Shown here: positions 8,861 through 18,600 of the stretch, in pieces | Layout: each line of letters opens with the position of its first letter | Position numbering within the stretch: the stretch's first letter is position 1 | Origin: Streptoalloteichus hindustanus | GTDB lineage: Bacteria > Actinomycetota > Actinomycetes > Mycobacteriales > Pseudonocardiaceae | Assembly (NCBI RefSeq): GCF_900129375.1 | Contig: NZ_FQVN01000007.1 | Location: 286,303 to 350,302, forward strand | Length of the DNA stretch: 64,000 bases | Direction: 5' to 3' | Program-made: the position numbers and the translations under genes | Notes under the pieces: model-generated | The model's input: the letters and a program-made list of their open reading frames with translations, nothing else | Databases searched by the model: none | What the model was told of the DNA's origin: nothing

Positions 8861-9168
8861 ACCACGTGGCGCGCCGAGGTTGCGCCCGTTTCCCACCTGG
8901 TCGCCCCGATCGTTCTCCTAAGATCGGCACGCATCCGTTGTGGCGCACTCCTCCACCGACGTGCTGGTGGCGCGGTCCTTCGCCTCCGCCGAGCCTGGGG
9001 CGTCCACGCCCGGGTTGTTCCACCACGGACGTCCACAGTGGACTACCAGGCGCCCCCGGCGCTGAGAGGGCGGCAAAACACCGTCCTGGGGGGACCGCGC
9101 CCACCGCCGACGTCGAGGGACGGTTTCGTCCTCTGTGGACTCCCAGGTGGAGCTCGCCCCCACCGCGT

Positions 9169-10380
9169 TCAACCCGGGTTCGGGTGCTTCGTCCGCCGGT
9201 GGTGGCGGCTGCGGCACATCATCGCGGCCGAGGCCAGCAACGCGGCCGTCGCCGAGGCGACCAGCACGGCGGCTTTGGCGCGTTCCTCGGCCGCGCCGAC
9301 CAACGACAGTTCAGCGATGAGCAGGCTGATGGTGAACCCGACGCCGCCGAGCAACGCGACCGCCCCCAGGTCCCGCCACGCCAGCCCGTCGGGCCTGACG
9401 GCGAAGCCCAGCCGCACGGCGAGGTACGACGAGCCGAGGATCCCCGTCAGCTTGCCCAGCAGGAGTCCGACGACGACCGCGATCGCGACCTGGTCGGTCA
9501 GCAGTTCCCGCAGCGCGGGGCCGCCCACCGGCACCCCGGCGGCGGACAGCGCGAACAGGGGTACGGCGAGGCCGGCCGACCAGGGCTGGAGGAGGTGCCG
9601 CATCCGCACCGCGGGGGCGTGCGCCTCGCCGGGGTCGGGGCGGCCCCGGGTCAGCATCGCGAGGACCACTCCGGCGATCGTGGCGTGGATGCCGCTGGCG
9701 TGGACCGCGGTCCACGTCGCCGCCGCGAGCGGCACGTACACGAGTGGCGTGGTGACGCGCCGGTGCTGGAGAAACCCGTACAGTCCGCTCAGGGCGGCCG
9801 CGACGAGGAGCGCGACCAGGTTCAGTCCCTGGGTGAAGACCGCGGCGATCACGATGATCGCTCCGAGGTCGTCGACGACCGCCAGGCTCAGCAGGAAGAC
9901 GCGGGCGCTTCTGGGCATGCTCGCGCCGGTGATGGCCAGCACCGCCAGGGCGAAGGCGATGTCGGTGGCCACGGGTACCGCCCACGCCCGCTCGGCCCCC
10001 GGGGTGCCCGCGCTCACCGCGAGGGCCAGCAGGGCCGGGGCGACCATGCCGCCGACCGCGGCGATCACCGGAAGCGCCGCCGTCCTGGGACCGGCCAACT
10101 CGCCGGCCACGAGCTCCCGCTTGAGTTCCAGGCCGGCGACGAAGAAGAACACGGCCAGCAGCCCGTCCTCGATCCAGGACGCGACGCTCAGGTGGAGGTG
10201 CGCCAGGTGGGGGCCGACCTCGAAGGAGAACAGGGCTTGGTAGGAGTCCCGCCACGGGGAGTTGGCCCACAACAACGCCAGTGCCGTGGCGGTCAGCAGC
10301 ACCAGCCCGCCCACGGTCTCGGTGCGCAGGTAGCGCGCGAGTTCGCTCACGGTGGTCGTCGGACGATCACGCAAGGCCAT
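9169..10380 (-). CDS. nhaA: Na+/H+ antiporter NhaA
   Basis: This is a protein of about 403 residues. The start is ATG 10380 or the adjacent ATG 10383, with GGAG just upstream. About twelve membrane segments are present. VPVATDIAFALAVLA and SLAVVDDLGAIIVIA hold the conserved TM4 and TM5 Asp residues, including the paired Asp of the ion-binding site. VGGLVLLTATALALLWANS and FFFVAGLELKRELVAGEL are also NhaA signatures. NhaA exchanges external protons for internal sodium or lithium in the cytoplasmic membrane. Its leader carries copy C of the 19-bp element. The adjacent broken sulP and intact carbonic anhydrase suggest a former sodium/bicarbonate module. Confidence 0.95.
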   Translation of the reverse strand: MALRDRPTTTVSELARYLRTETVGGLVLLTATALALLWANSPWRDSYQALFSFEVGPHLAHLHLSVASWIEDGLLAVFFFVAGLELKRELVAGELAGPRTAALPVIAAVGGMVAPALLALAVSAGTPGAERAWAVPVATDIAFALAVLAITGASMPRSARVFLLSLAVVDDLGAIIVIAAVFTQGLNLVALLVAAALSGLYGFLQHRRVTTPLVYVPLAAATWTAVHASGIHATIAGVVLAMLTRGRPDPGEAHAPAVRMRHLLQPWSAGLAVPLFALSAAGVPVGGPALRELLTDQVAIAVVVGLLLGKLTGILGSSYLAVRLGFAVRPDGLAWRDLGAVALLGGVGFTISLLIAELSLVGAAEERAKAAVLVASATAALLASAAMMCRSRHHRRTKHPNPG

Positions 10381-10383
10381 CAT

Positions 10384-10457
10384 CTCCGGGAAACGGGTCG
10401 GCGGCGGCTGTTGCCGACCAGACTTCCCGGCGCGCCCTGACGAGACCTTAACACCCG
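10384..10457 (-). promoter_or_regulatory. Candidate structured RNA leader of nhaA, copy C of the 19-bp element
   Basis: The core at 10413-10431 can form two nested helices in the minus-strand RNA. The inner one pairs 10396-10402 with 10413-10419 (GGTCGGC with GCCGACC, 10-nt loop). The outer one pairs 10386-10392 with 10424-10430 (CCGGGAA with TTCCCGG) and overlaps the GGAG ribosome-binding site. A TTAAGGT -10-like box lies at about 10447-10453. The design suits translational control by ions or pH, but no ligand can be inferred from sequence. Confidence 0.5.
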
Positions 10458-11036
10458 AACGAGCAAGGGAAACTCCCCGAAAACCGGGACATACGGTAGT
10501 GGCCATCCCAGGTCCGCCCCGGTTGGTCTCCCGGGTGGCGGCCACCCGAACCAGCGATCGCTGGTACAGAGAGCAGCCGGGGAGGATGTGCGCCAGACCT
10601 GATCCGTGCCACGGGGAGCCTCACTCGTCACCACGTCAGCGACCTGGGCCGCGACAAGGACTTCCACGCCGCTGCCGCACAGGTGGGCCGGCACATTTCC
10701 CGCACCACAAGGGGAATCGTGCTGGCCGTGGACGTCGCATGTGGTTGTCGTCGAGGTGGACGTGGACGCTGCCGATGACCGCCGGGCAGGTCGGCGAAGA
10801 AGTGGCCACTGGAGTCCACAAAGGACACATTTGTCGGGCCCCGGAAGAAGCGCGCGGGGGCGTCGACCTCCGCAGCGCCCGTCACGGGCGGGCATCCGGG
10901 GCGTCTCGTCGCAGACGGGCGCGCAGCGTGGCGGCGAAGTCCTCGGCGGGCGAGTTGGACGCGCAACTTCTCCACCTGCTCGGCGGCCGCCCGTTCGTAG
11001 GTTCGCACCCGTGCCAGAAGAGCGTCCCGCTCCCCG
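10458..11036. other. 580-bp stretch with no supported gene
   Basis: It lies between the nhaA leader and the sulP remnant. A minus-strand frame around 10800-11030 has a helix-like run (ALLARVRTYERAAAEQVEKL), but no recognisable family and no intact gene. The N-terminal half expected for sulP is absent here, so the segment may be the product of deletion. Confidence 0.35.
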
Positions 11037-11836
11037 GTGTCCACCCTGACCGCTGTCACGGTGGCGGCCGGGATCGCGGTGCCGACAGTGGGCGACAGGG
11101 GCGCGCTGCCGGCCTCTCTGCCCACCCCGGGCCTGCCCGACGTGCCCTTCACCCCGGACGCCCTGACCACCATCGCCCCCTACGCGTTCGCGATGGCACT
11201 GGTCGGCTTGATGGAGTCGCTGATGACGGCCAAGCTGGCCGACGAGATCACCGACACCCGCTCCAACAGGACCCGCGAGTCCATCGGCCAGGGCATCGGC
11301 AACATCGTCACGACCGCCACGGTGATCACCGTGACGGCGGTCTCCCCGGCGGGCATCCGCCTGAGGGTCCTCGGGGCGATGGAGTGCCAGTCGAAGGCCG
11401 CGAACGACACCATGACCATGACGTCGACCAGGGCGGCCATCGGGATGTGGTGGTGGCCACCCACAACCTCGCCGTCGGCGTCGTCGTGGGCTCGGTCACC
11501 GCCGTGGTCATCTTCGCCAGGCGCGTCGCCCACCTGGCCGAGGTCACGGCCGTCACCGACCCCGACGGCACCACCGTGGTCTACCGGGTCTCCGGAGAGC
11601 TGTTCTTCGCCTCCTCCAACGACCTGGTCGGCCAGTTCGACTACGCGGGCGACCCGGAGAAGGTCGTCATCGCTCTGTCCGCCGCCCACGTCTGGGACGC
11701 CTCCTCCGCGGCCGCCCCGGACGCGATCGAGACCAGGTACGCCCAGCGCGGCAGGACCGTCGAGATCACCGGCCTCAACGCCCCCAGCGCCGAGTTCCAC
11801 CGCGGGCTCAGCGGCGAACTCACTCCCGGCCACTGA
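11037..11836 (+). pseudogene. sulP-family anion transporter, truncated, with internal inverted segment
   Basis: The plus strand from 11037 encodes the middle of a SulP permease (VTVAAGIAVPTVGDRGALP, YAFAMALVGLMESLMTAKLA, TRSNRTRESIGQGIGNIV) in one frame. From about 11448 another frame encodes the end: VVVATHNLAVGVVVGSVTAV and a STAS domain (VTDPDGTTVVYRVSGELFFA, VEITGLNAPSAEFHRGL). Between them, about 11311-11447, the expected peptide (IPMAALVDVMVMVSFAAFDW, then HSIAPRTLRRMPAGETAV) reads on the minus strand. The segment has therefore been flipped, and about 45 residues before it are missing. The N-terminal membrane core is also absent. Confidence 0.85.
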
Positions 11837-12036
11837 CCACCGCGGGCGTGTTGCCGAGAGCTCCGGCTCCGAACGGGCGTGGTCTCCACAACCGGGGAGG
11901 AACGCGTCGCGGGGGCGGCTGGGCCTGGCCGAGGTTCCCACCGCAACCGCTCCCGGCTCGTCGCCACGCGTGCGGGGTCGCGCCGGTGGTGGGCATCGCC
12001 TCGCGTTTCCACTCGATCGGTCGATAGCCTTCCACC

Positions 12037-12678
12037 ATGACCGAGATGCTGACGCCGACTCCCGATGACGCCTTCGCGATGTTGCTGGCCGGCAACCGGC
12101 GTTTCGTCACCGGCTCACCAGAGCACCCCAACCAGGACGCCACCCGCCGCACGGAGACCGCGCCGGCCCAGGCGCCCTTCGCGGTGCTGTTCGGGTGCTC
12201 GGACTCCCGGCTGGCCGCCGAGATCATCTTCGACCGCGGGTTGGGCGACCTGTTCGTGGTCCGCACGGCCGGGCACGTGGTCGGCTCGGAGGTGCTGGGC
12301 AGCATCGAGTACGGGGTGAGCGTGCTGGACTGCCCGCTGGTCGTGGTCCTGGGCCACGACTCCTGCGGGGCCATCGCGGCTGCCCGCGCCGCCGCCGACG
12401 GCGGCCGCGCGCCGGCCGGGTTCGTCCGGGACGTCGTGGAGCGGGTGACCCCGAGCGTGCTGGCGGCCCGCGCCCGCGGGTGCGACCAGGACGAGGAGAT
12501 CCTCCACGAGCACATCCGACACACCGCCGACCTGCTGCTGGACCGCTCCCGCGTCCTGTCCGAGCGGGTCGCCGCCGGTCGTCTCGCCGTGGCGGGTCTG
12601 TCCTACCGGCTGGTCGACGGCAGTGCGCAGCTGGTCGCCGCCCACGGCCTGAGCGGAACCGCTGCCCCCGCACGCTGA
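12037..12678 (+). CDS. Beta-class carbonic anhydrase
   Basis: This 213-residue protein starts at ATG 12037. Zinc ligands are visible in FGCSDSRLAAE (Cys, and the catalytic Asp-Arg dyad) and VVLGHDSCGAI (His, Cys). NRRFVTG and RTAGHVV are also family motifs. It interconverts CO2 and bicarbonate in the cytoplasm. Actinobacteria often place such a gene beside a SulP transporter. Here the transporter is broken, so the enzyme may now act alone. A strong terminator follows. Confidence 0.92.
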   Translation: MTEMLTPTPDDAFAMLLAGNRRFVTGSPEHPNQDATRRTETAPAQAPFAVLFGCSDSRLAAEIIFDRGLGDLFVVRTAGHVVGSEVLGSIEYGVSVLDCPLVVVLGHDSCGAIAAARAAADGGRAPAGFVRDVVERVTPSVLAARARGCDQDEEILHEHIRHTADLLLDRSRVLSERVAAGRLAVAGLSYRLVDGSAQLVAAHGLSGTAAPAR

Positions 12679-12701
12679 CGCCCGCAGCCGACCGTCGTTC
12701 G

Positions 12702-12748
12702 GGGGGCCCGCGCACCGCTGGAAGCACACCAGGGGTGCGCGGGCCCCC
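12702..12748 (+). terminator. Strong hairpin terminator after carbonic anhydrase
   Basis: A perfect 15-bp GC-rich stem (12702-12716 with 12734-12748) with a 17-nt loop begins 23 bp after the stop codon. Confidence 0.8.
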
Positions 12749-12885
12749 GGACGCGCCGGGTCCCGCATCGATGGCGGCGCCCCCTTCGCTGACCCACCTC
12801 GCCACGCTCACGCTGCCGTCACAGCCGTGGCTCGTCGCTCCTCGCCGACCAGGTCGGGGAAGGTGGCGAACGGACCAGTGCGAGG

Positions 12886-13869
12886 ATGGCGAGAGTGACG
12901 GCAACAACCAGTGACATCGAGAAGGCGGCCGGGGTGCTGCGCGCCGGAGGCCTGGTGGCCATCCCGACCGAAACTGTCTACGGTCTGGGCGCCAACGCCG
13001 AGGACCCCTCCGCCGTCACACGCGTCTTCCAGGTGAAGGGGCGCCCGCCATCCCACCCGCTGATCGTCCACATCGGCGGTGTCGAGCACCTGGACGCCTG
13101 GGGCGAGGACGTGCCCGCGACGGCGCGGCTGCTGGCCGAACGCTTCTGGCCGGGGCCGCTCACGCTGGTCCTGCGGCGCGGTCGCCGCGCGCCGCTGGAG
13201 GTGACCGGCGGCCTGGAGACGGTAGCCGTGCGCGTGCCCGACCACCCCGTCGCTCTCGCGCTGCTCTCGACCTTCGGCGGTGGTGTCGCGGCCCCGTCCG
13301 CCAACCGCTTCGGCTCGGTCAGCCCCACCACCGCCCAGCACGTCCGCGTGGAACTCGGTGACGCCGTCGACTTCGTGCTGGACGGCGGCCCCTGCGAGGT
13401 CGGCGTCGAGTCGACCATCGTCGACGCCACCGGCGACACCCCCAGCATCCTCCGGCCCGGCGGGGTGACGCGCGAGGACCTCGAAGCGGTGCTCGGACGC
13501 CCGCTCGCGGTCCCCGCGACCAGCCGCGTCCGGGTGCCGGGCCAGCACCCGTCGCACTACGCGCCGCGTGCCCGGGTCGTCCTGGTCGAGCCCGAGAAGG
13601 TCATCGCCGAAGCGGAGCTCGCCCAGGAACTCGGGCACCAGGTGGGCGTGTTCGTTCCCCCCGCCCTCGCCGACACCGTGGTGAAGGCGCACGCCGTGGT
13701 CACGGTCCCCGGTTCGATGGCCGCCTACGCACACGGGCTGTACGGGTTCCTGCGCGAGCTCGACCAGCGGGGGTGCGACCTCATCATCGCGTCCCTGCCG
13801 GTCGAGGAAGGGCTGGGACTCGCGATCGCCAACCGCCTCCGCCGCGCCGCCGGACCCCGCCCCTCCTGA
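12886..13869 (+). CDS. L-threonylcarbamoyladenylate synthase, full-length Sua5 type
   Basis: This is a 327-residue protein. The YrdC domain spans residues 10-200 (AIPTETVYGLGANAED, KGRPPSHPLIVHI, AERFWPGPLTLVL, APSANRFGSVSPT, ESTIVDATG, LRPGGVT). The Sua5 C-terminal domain starts near PGQHPSHYAPRARVVLV. It makes threonylcarbamoyl-AMP from threonine, bicarbonate and ATP for the t6A tRNA modification. Actinobacteria usually have a short YrdC copy near prfA, so this stand-alone long copy may be an extra one (inference). ATG 12886 is followed by a possible GTG at 12895; neither has a strong SD. Confidence 0.9.
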   Translation: MARVTATTSDIEKAAGVLRAGGLVAIPTETVYGLGANAEDPSAVTRVFQVKGRPPSHPLIVHIGGVEHLDAWGEDVPATARLLAERFWPGPLTLVLRRGRRAPLEVTGGLETVAVRVPDHPVALALLSTFGGGVAAPSANRFGSVSPTTAQHVRVELGDAVDFVLDGGPCEVGVESTIVDATGDTPSILRPGGVTREDLEAVLGRPLAVPATSRVRVPGQHPSHYAPRARVVLVEPEKVIAEAELAQELGHQVGVFVPPALADTVVKAHAVVTVPGSMAAYAHGLYGFLRELDQRGCDLIIASLPVEEGLGLAIANRLRRAAGPRPS

Positions 13870-14282
13870 TCACCGAGTACCGACACCGTCCGGTGTTCCG
13901 GCCGGGCCACGCCAACCTGGACGGCAGAGGCGTTGAGGGTGATCCGGACCGTGCCGTTGCCCGGGTAGGCGCCCAGCAGCCAGTTGGGCTGCGCCGGGGT
14001 GAAGGTCCGGCCGAACAGGCCCCACACCAGCAGACAGGCAGAAACGCAAGCCGCTCACGCGTTCCCAGCGTGCTCACCGGACTGCCGCCCAACCTGCTGA
14101 ACACTGCGCAACAGCCACTCCGACCGTCCCGCCCGCGATCAGCACCAACACGTGCCGGACGAGGCCAACCTCGGCCAGCAGCACGTCGACCGGGTCCGAG
14201 TGGGCAGCCCCGGGCAGCGGCCGCAGTCCCGCGGGCTCTCTGGACCGGTGCGTGCGCCGGGCGTCGCGCTGGGAGGCGCCGG
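13870..14282. other. 410-bp stretch, at most a gene fragment
   Basis: The minus strand at 13880-14027 has gene-like codon bias and reads WGLFGRTFTPAQPNWLLGAY then PGNGTVRITLNASAVQVGVA, but it has no stop before entering the antisense of the Sua5 gene. I cannot name the family. It is probably a truncated gene. A small ACACCG/CGGTGT hairpin at 13883-13896 may end Sua5 transcription. Confidence 0.3.
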
Positions 14283-14323
14283 GCCGGCGGGTCGGGCGCG
14301 CTGGTGCGCCTCGACCCGCCGGC
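14283..14323 (-). terminator. Hairpin terminator after serine hydrolase
   Basis: A GC-rich stem of about 16 bp with one bulge (14283-14299 with 14306-14323) lies about 50 bp beyond the stop of the minus-strand hydrolase gene. Confidence 0.6.
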
Positions 14324-14373
14324 CGGCGGCCCGGATCGTCTCGAACGCCGCGGCTCGGGCGCCTCCCCGCGGA

Positions 14374-15537
14374 TCAGAGTTCCAGCGCGAAACCCGAGGC
14401 GCCGAACTCGGCCTTGATGATCTCGTCGAAGGCCGGGAAGGTCGCCCAGTCGTTGTTGGTGTGGATGGCCAGCATGTGCTTGCCGTCGGTGGTGCCCATC
14501 GTGAAGGTGCAGGTCCCCATGCTCTGGCCGGTTCCGCCGCGCAGCGTGAGGCCGTTGGACAGGGTCAGCTCGTAGAGCCCCAGGCCGTAGCGGGCGTTGG
14601 CCAGCCAGTGCGAGCCCTTCGTGGAGACCGTGGTCCACATGTCCCGGTGCTGGTCCGGCGGCAGCAGGGCGCCGGTGATCATCGCGCGGAAGAACACCAT
14701 CAGCTCGTCGAGGGACGCCACGGCGTTGGCCGCACCCCACCCGGCGGAGGTGTTGAGCTCGGTGACGTCCAGGGGCGGGAGGTTCGGGTCCTCCAGCATG
14801 GAGGGCCAGTTGTCCGGCCGGACGTCCTCGGGGCGCACGCCTTCCTTGAGGAACACCTTCGAGTAGGCCCGGGGGTGGCGGCCCCGGTACCCGGTTTCCT
14901 CGCGGTGCCGCATGAACGTGTTCTTCAGGCCCAGCGGTCGCACGACGGTGCGGTCCACTTCGGACTCGAAGCTGTTGCCGGTGACCTGCTCGACGATCGC
15001 CGCGGCGAAGGCGAACCCGCCGTTGGAGTACCAGAACCTCTCGCCCGGCTGGCCCACCGGGGGCTCGGACTGGGCGAGGTCCAGCACGTCCTCGGGCTGC
15101 CAGACGTCGAAGCGGTGCCTGGCGAGCGCGGAGCGGATCATGTAGCGGCGCTGGAACTCCAGGGCCATGCCGGTGGCGAACAGACCGCTGGTGTTGGACA
15201 GCAGGTGCCGGATGGTGACCTTGGTGCCGTCGTAGCCGTTGCGGGCCATCACGCCCGGCAGCCACTTGTCCACCGTGTCGTCGATGCCCAACCGGCCTTC
15301 GGCCACCAACTGGAGCACGGTGGCGGCGGTGTACGCCTTGGAGATGCTGCCGGTGTGCAACTGCTCCCCGGGCACCCGCCGGGCGCCGGTGACGGTGTCG
15401 GCCAGTCCGGCGGAGCCGAACCAGGTCCCGTTGTCGTCCTGGACCTGGACGACGATGCTGGGAGCACCCATCTCCTTCACCGCCCGGTCCATGGCCTCGC
15501 GCACCTTCTGGCGTCCCGGGCTCTCGAACTCTGCCAT
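14374..15537 (-). CDS. Serine hydrolase, beta-lactamase class C / D-Ala-D-Ala carboxypeptidase fold
   Basis: This 387-residue protein starts at ATG 15537 with AGAGGAAA just upstream. The SxxK nucleophile motif is GSISKAYTAA (about residues 64-67), YSN is in FWYSNGGFAF and HTN (the KTG equivalent) in IHTNNDW. No signal peptide is seen, so it is likely cytoplasmic. It is clearly paralogous to the product of 22204-23355 (shared DNGTWFGSAG/DGDGTWFGSAG start, DDTVDKWLPGV). It sits directly downstream of an AfsR-like regulator on the same strand, mirroring the other paralogue. Substrate unknown; esters or D-amino-acid peptides are typical. Confidence 0.85.
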   Translation of the reverse strand: MAEFESPGRQKVREAMDRAVKEMGAPSIVVQVQDDNGTWFGSAGLADTVTGARRVPGEQLHTGSISKAYTAATVLQLVAEGRLGIDDTVDKWLPGVMARNGYDGTKVTIRHLLSNTSGLFATGMALEFQRRYMIRSALARHRFDVWQPEDVLDLAQSEPPVGQPGERFWYSNGGFAFAAAIVEQVTGNSFESEVDRTVVRPLGLKNTFMRHREETGYRGRHPRAYSKVFLKEGVRPEDVRPDNWPSMLEDPNLPPLDVTELNTSAGWGAANAVASLDELMVFFRAMITGALLPPDQHRDMWTTVSTKGSHWLANARYGLGLYELTLSNGLTLRGGTGQSMGTCTFTMGTTDGKHMLAIHTNNDWATFPAFDEIIKAEFGASGFALEL

Positions 15538-15638
15538 GTCGTTTCCTCTCGGACGGGAACCGCCCGGTCGTCGTGGGCCGCACGATTCCCCGTTGTCGGG
15601 TACGGCCCTGACGGTGCGCGTGGGCGATGACAACCGTC

Positions 15639-18600
15639 TTACATGTCCCTGACAGGCACGGGGGCGCCCAGTAAGGCCGGTTCGCGCAGGGCCTCCAGGC
15701 GGGCGAGCGCGTCGGGCCTGGCCAGCCCGGCGCCCGCCTGGTACGCCGCGTCGTAGTCGCGCTGGCCGAGCCGGCGGGTGAGTTCCGCGACCAGCTCCCG
15801 CAGCTCCGGGTCGCCGTGGTCGAAGGCGCCGCGCAGGGCCTGGCTCATGCCGAGCGCGGTCGCCGCCCCGGGAAAGTCGGATTCGAGGAACAGCAGTCGG
15901 GCCAGGAGCTGCGCGGCCGGGGCGGGGTCACCCTCGCCCTGGGCCGCCGTGATCGCGATCGGCAACAGCGCCCTGGCCGCCGGGGCGTCCCCGGTCGCCA
16001 GCCGCAGCCTCATCCGGGCTGGCGCCAGCCAGCACTCCTTCCCCGGGAACGGCAACTGGTCGACCAGCGTCGCCAGCACGTCGAGCACCTGCTCCGCCCG
16101 TGCGAAGTCACCGCGGCGACGGTGGATCTCGGCACGCCCCCGCAGCACCTCGACCTCCATGTACCGCAGACCGCGCGCCCGCGTCAGGTGCTCTGCCGCG
16201 TCGATGTCGCGTGCGGCGCCGTCCAGGTCACCGGCCCGCATCCGCAGGGTGGCCAGCCCCACCAGGAACGGCACCTCGTCCTGCGAGCCGCACCCGGCGG
16301 CCAGCTCGATGCCGCGCCGGAGGTCCGCGACACCGGCTTCGTGGTCGCCCCGGATGGTGTGGACCTCGGCCATGACGGCCAGCGACACCGCCGTCCACGG
16401 TTGGTCACCGGTCTCGGCGAACTCGCGGACCGCTCGCTCACGGGCCCGGGTCAGGCCCGCCCAGTCCCCGCGGTGCCCGGCGATCCGGGCCTCCAACAGC
16501 GACATGCACGCCCTGGCCCAGGCGTCCGGCCGGCCGCGCACCCGGGCGATCTCGGCCTCGACCAGGTCGTCCAGGCCCATCTGGTGCGCCACGGGAAGCG
16601 TCGCCATCAGCACCATCGGATACCGCTCCAGCGCGCCGGTGTCCGAGCAGTCGGCGATCAGGGCACGCACCCGTTCGACGTCGGTGGTCGGAGCGCCATC
16701 GCCGATGAGGGCGTGTATCGCGGTGAACGCGGCCCGGGCGTCCGCGGGGAGCGCGTCGCCGAACGTGAGCGTCTCGGCGATGAACGACTCCACGCGGGCG
16801 TCGTAGCGCACCACGTACCAGTACCAGTGCAGCAAACCGAGCAGTCGCACCGCCGTGACCGGGTCCCGGCCGTCGAGCGCCGACCGAAGTGCGAACACCA
16901 GGTTGTCGTGTTCGGCCGCGATCACCATGAGCGACGTCGGCTGATCACGGGATCGCGTCAACGGCTCGTGCTCGGCGGCCAGCGCGGCGTAGTGTCGCGT
17001 GAACCGGTCCCGCACCGCCTCCCGCTCGCCCGCCCGCGACAGTTCGTCGGCCGCGAAGGCGCGAATGGTCTCCAGCATCCGGTAGCCGTCCCCGCTCGGC
17101 TCCACAAAGGACTTGTCGACGAGCGAGCCGAGCACGTAGACCACGTCGCCGGGCGCCAGCAGCCGCTCGTCCGCGCAGACCGCCTCGACCGCGTCGACGA
17201 CCGCGGGAGCGGGGAAGATCGCCAGCCGCCGCGCCAGCACCCGTTCCCGGTCGGTGAGCAGCTCCCAGCTCCACTCGATCACGGCGCGCAGGGTGCGCTG
17301 TCGCGGTTGCGCCGCCCGGTTTCCCGCGGACAGCAGCCGGAACCGGTCGTCGAGCCGTCGCGCGATCTGGCCGATGCTCATCGAGCGCAACCGCGCCGCC
17401 GCCAGTTCCACGGCGAGCGGCAGGCCGTCCAGGCGGCGCACCACGTCCACAGTGGAATCCACAGTGGACTCGTCGAGCCGGAAACCGGGCTGGACGGCGG
17501 TGGCGCGGTCCAGGAACAGCCGGACCGCGGCCGACCCGGCGACGCTGGTCAGGTCCGCGCCCTCGGTCGGGACGTCGAGCGGACCGAGCCGGCACACCGC
17601 CTCGCCCATGACCTCCAGCGACTCCCGGCTGGTCGCCAGGACGGTCAGCCGTGGCCGAGCCTCCAGCAGCCGGTGGCTGACCCGTGCCACCTCGGCGACG
17701 ACGTGCTCGCAGTTGTCCAGGACGAGCACGGCCTCCTCGCCGCCGACCAGCTCGGCCACGCGGTCCAGCGGATCGGCGGTACCACCGCCGGCGGCCTGGC
17801 CGGCGCCCGCGCTGAGCGTCCCGAGGATCGCCTCGGCCACCCCCGACGGGCTCTCGACCCCGGCCAACGGGACGAGCCACAGCCGACCACCGCGATGCGC
17901 TCGGTGCCGGGACGCCGCCTCCACCGCCAGCCGGGTCTTCCCCACGCCACCGGGACCCACCAGGGTCACCAGCCGGGCGGTGGCCAGCAGCTCGGCCAGC
18001 GACTTGAGCTCGTCGGCCCGGCCGACGAACGACGTCAACCACGACGGCAGCCGACCCGGCGCGGCCCCGGTCCGGGTCGCGGGCCGGTCCAGCTCGCCGC
18101 GCAGCACCGCCATGTGGGTCTGCCGCAGCTCGGCGGACGGATCGACACCGAGCTCGTCGGCGAGCCGGCTCCTGATGTCCTCGTACACGGCGAACGCCTC
18201 CGACTGGCGGCCCGCCGCGCACAGGGCCCGCATCCGCAGCCCCGCCAGGCGTTCCCGCAGCGGGTTGTCGGCGGCCGCCCCCTCAAGATCGGGCAACACC
18301 TCGACGTGACGCCCCAGGCGCAGTTCCGCGTCGAAGCGGTCCTCACGGGCCGCCGCCCGCATCTCCTCCAGCCGGACGCCGGCCCTCCCGGCGTACGGTG
18401 CCGCGAGCACGTCCGAGAACGCGGGTCCGTGCCACAACGCCAGCGCGTCCGCGAGCGTTGCCGCCGCCCGCTCGGGCTCGCCCGCCGCCAGCTCACGCCT
18501 GCCCCGCGCGGCCAGCACCTCGAAGCGGTGCGCGTCGACGTTGTCGGCGGGCAGGGCGAGCCGGTACCCCACGGCCTGCGACTCCACCACCCCGGCCTCC

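Noticed and set aside
10413..10435. Cobalamin riboswitch suggested by GGGAAGTCTGGT on the minus strand
   Set aside because: The following AATCC and GCCACTG boxes of the B12 element are absent, and nhaA is not a cobalamin gene.
8215..10440. Open frame of 741 codons on the plus strand
   Set aside because: From 9169 on it is antisense to nhaA, whose membrane and catalytic motifs are unmistakable.
10628..11173. Minus-strand open frame before the sulP remnant
   Set aside because: It has one helix-like stretch but no family match, no SD, and it overlaps the sulP remnant antisense.
11318..11333. Perfect 16-bp palindrome as a regulatory operator
   Set aside because: It lies inside the flipped part of the sulP remnant and derives from its coding sequence.
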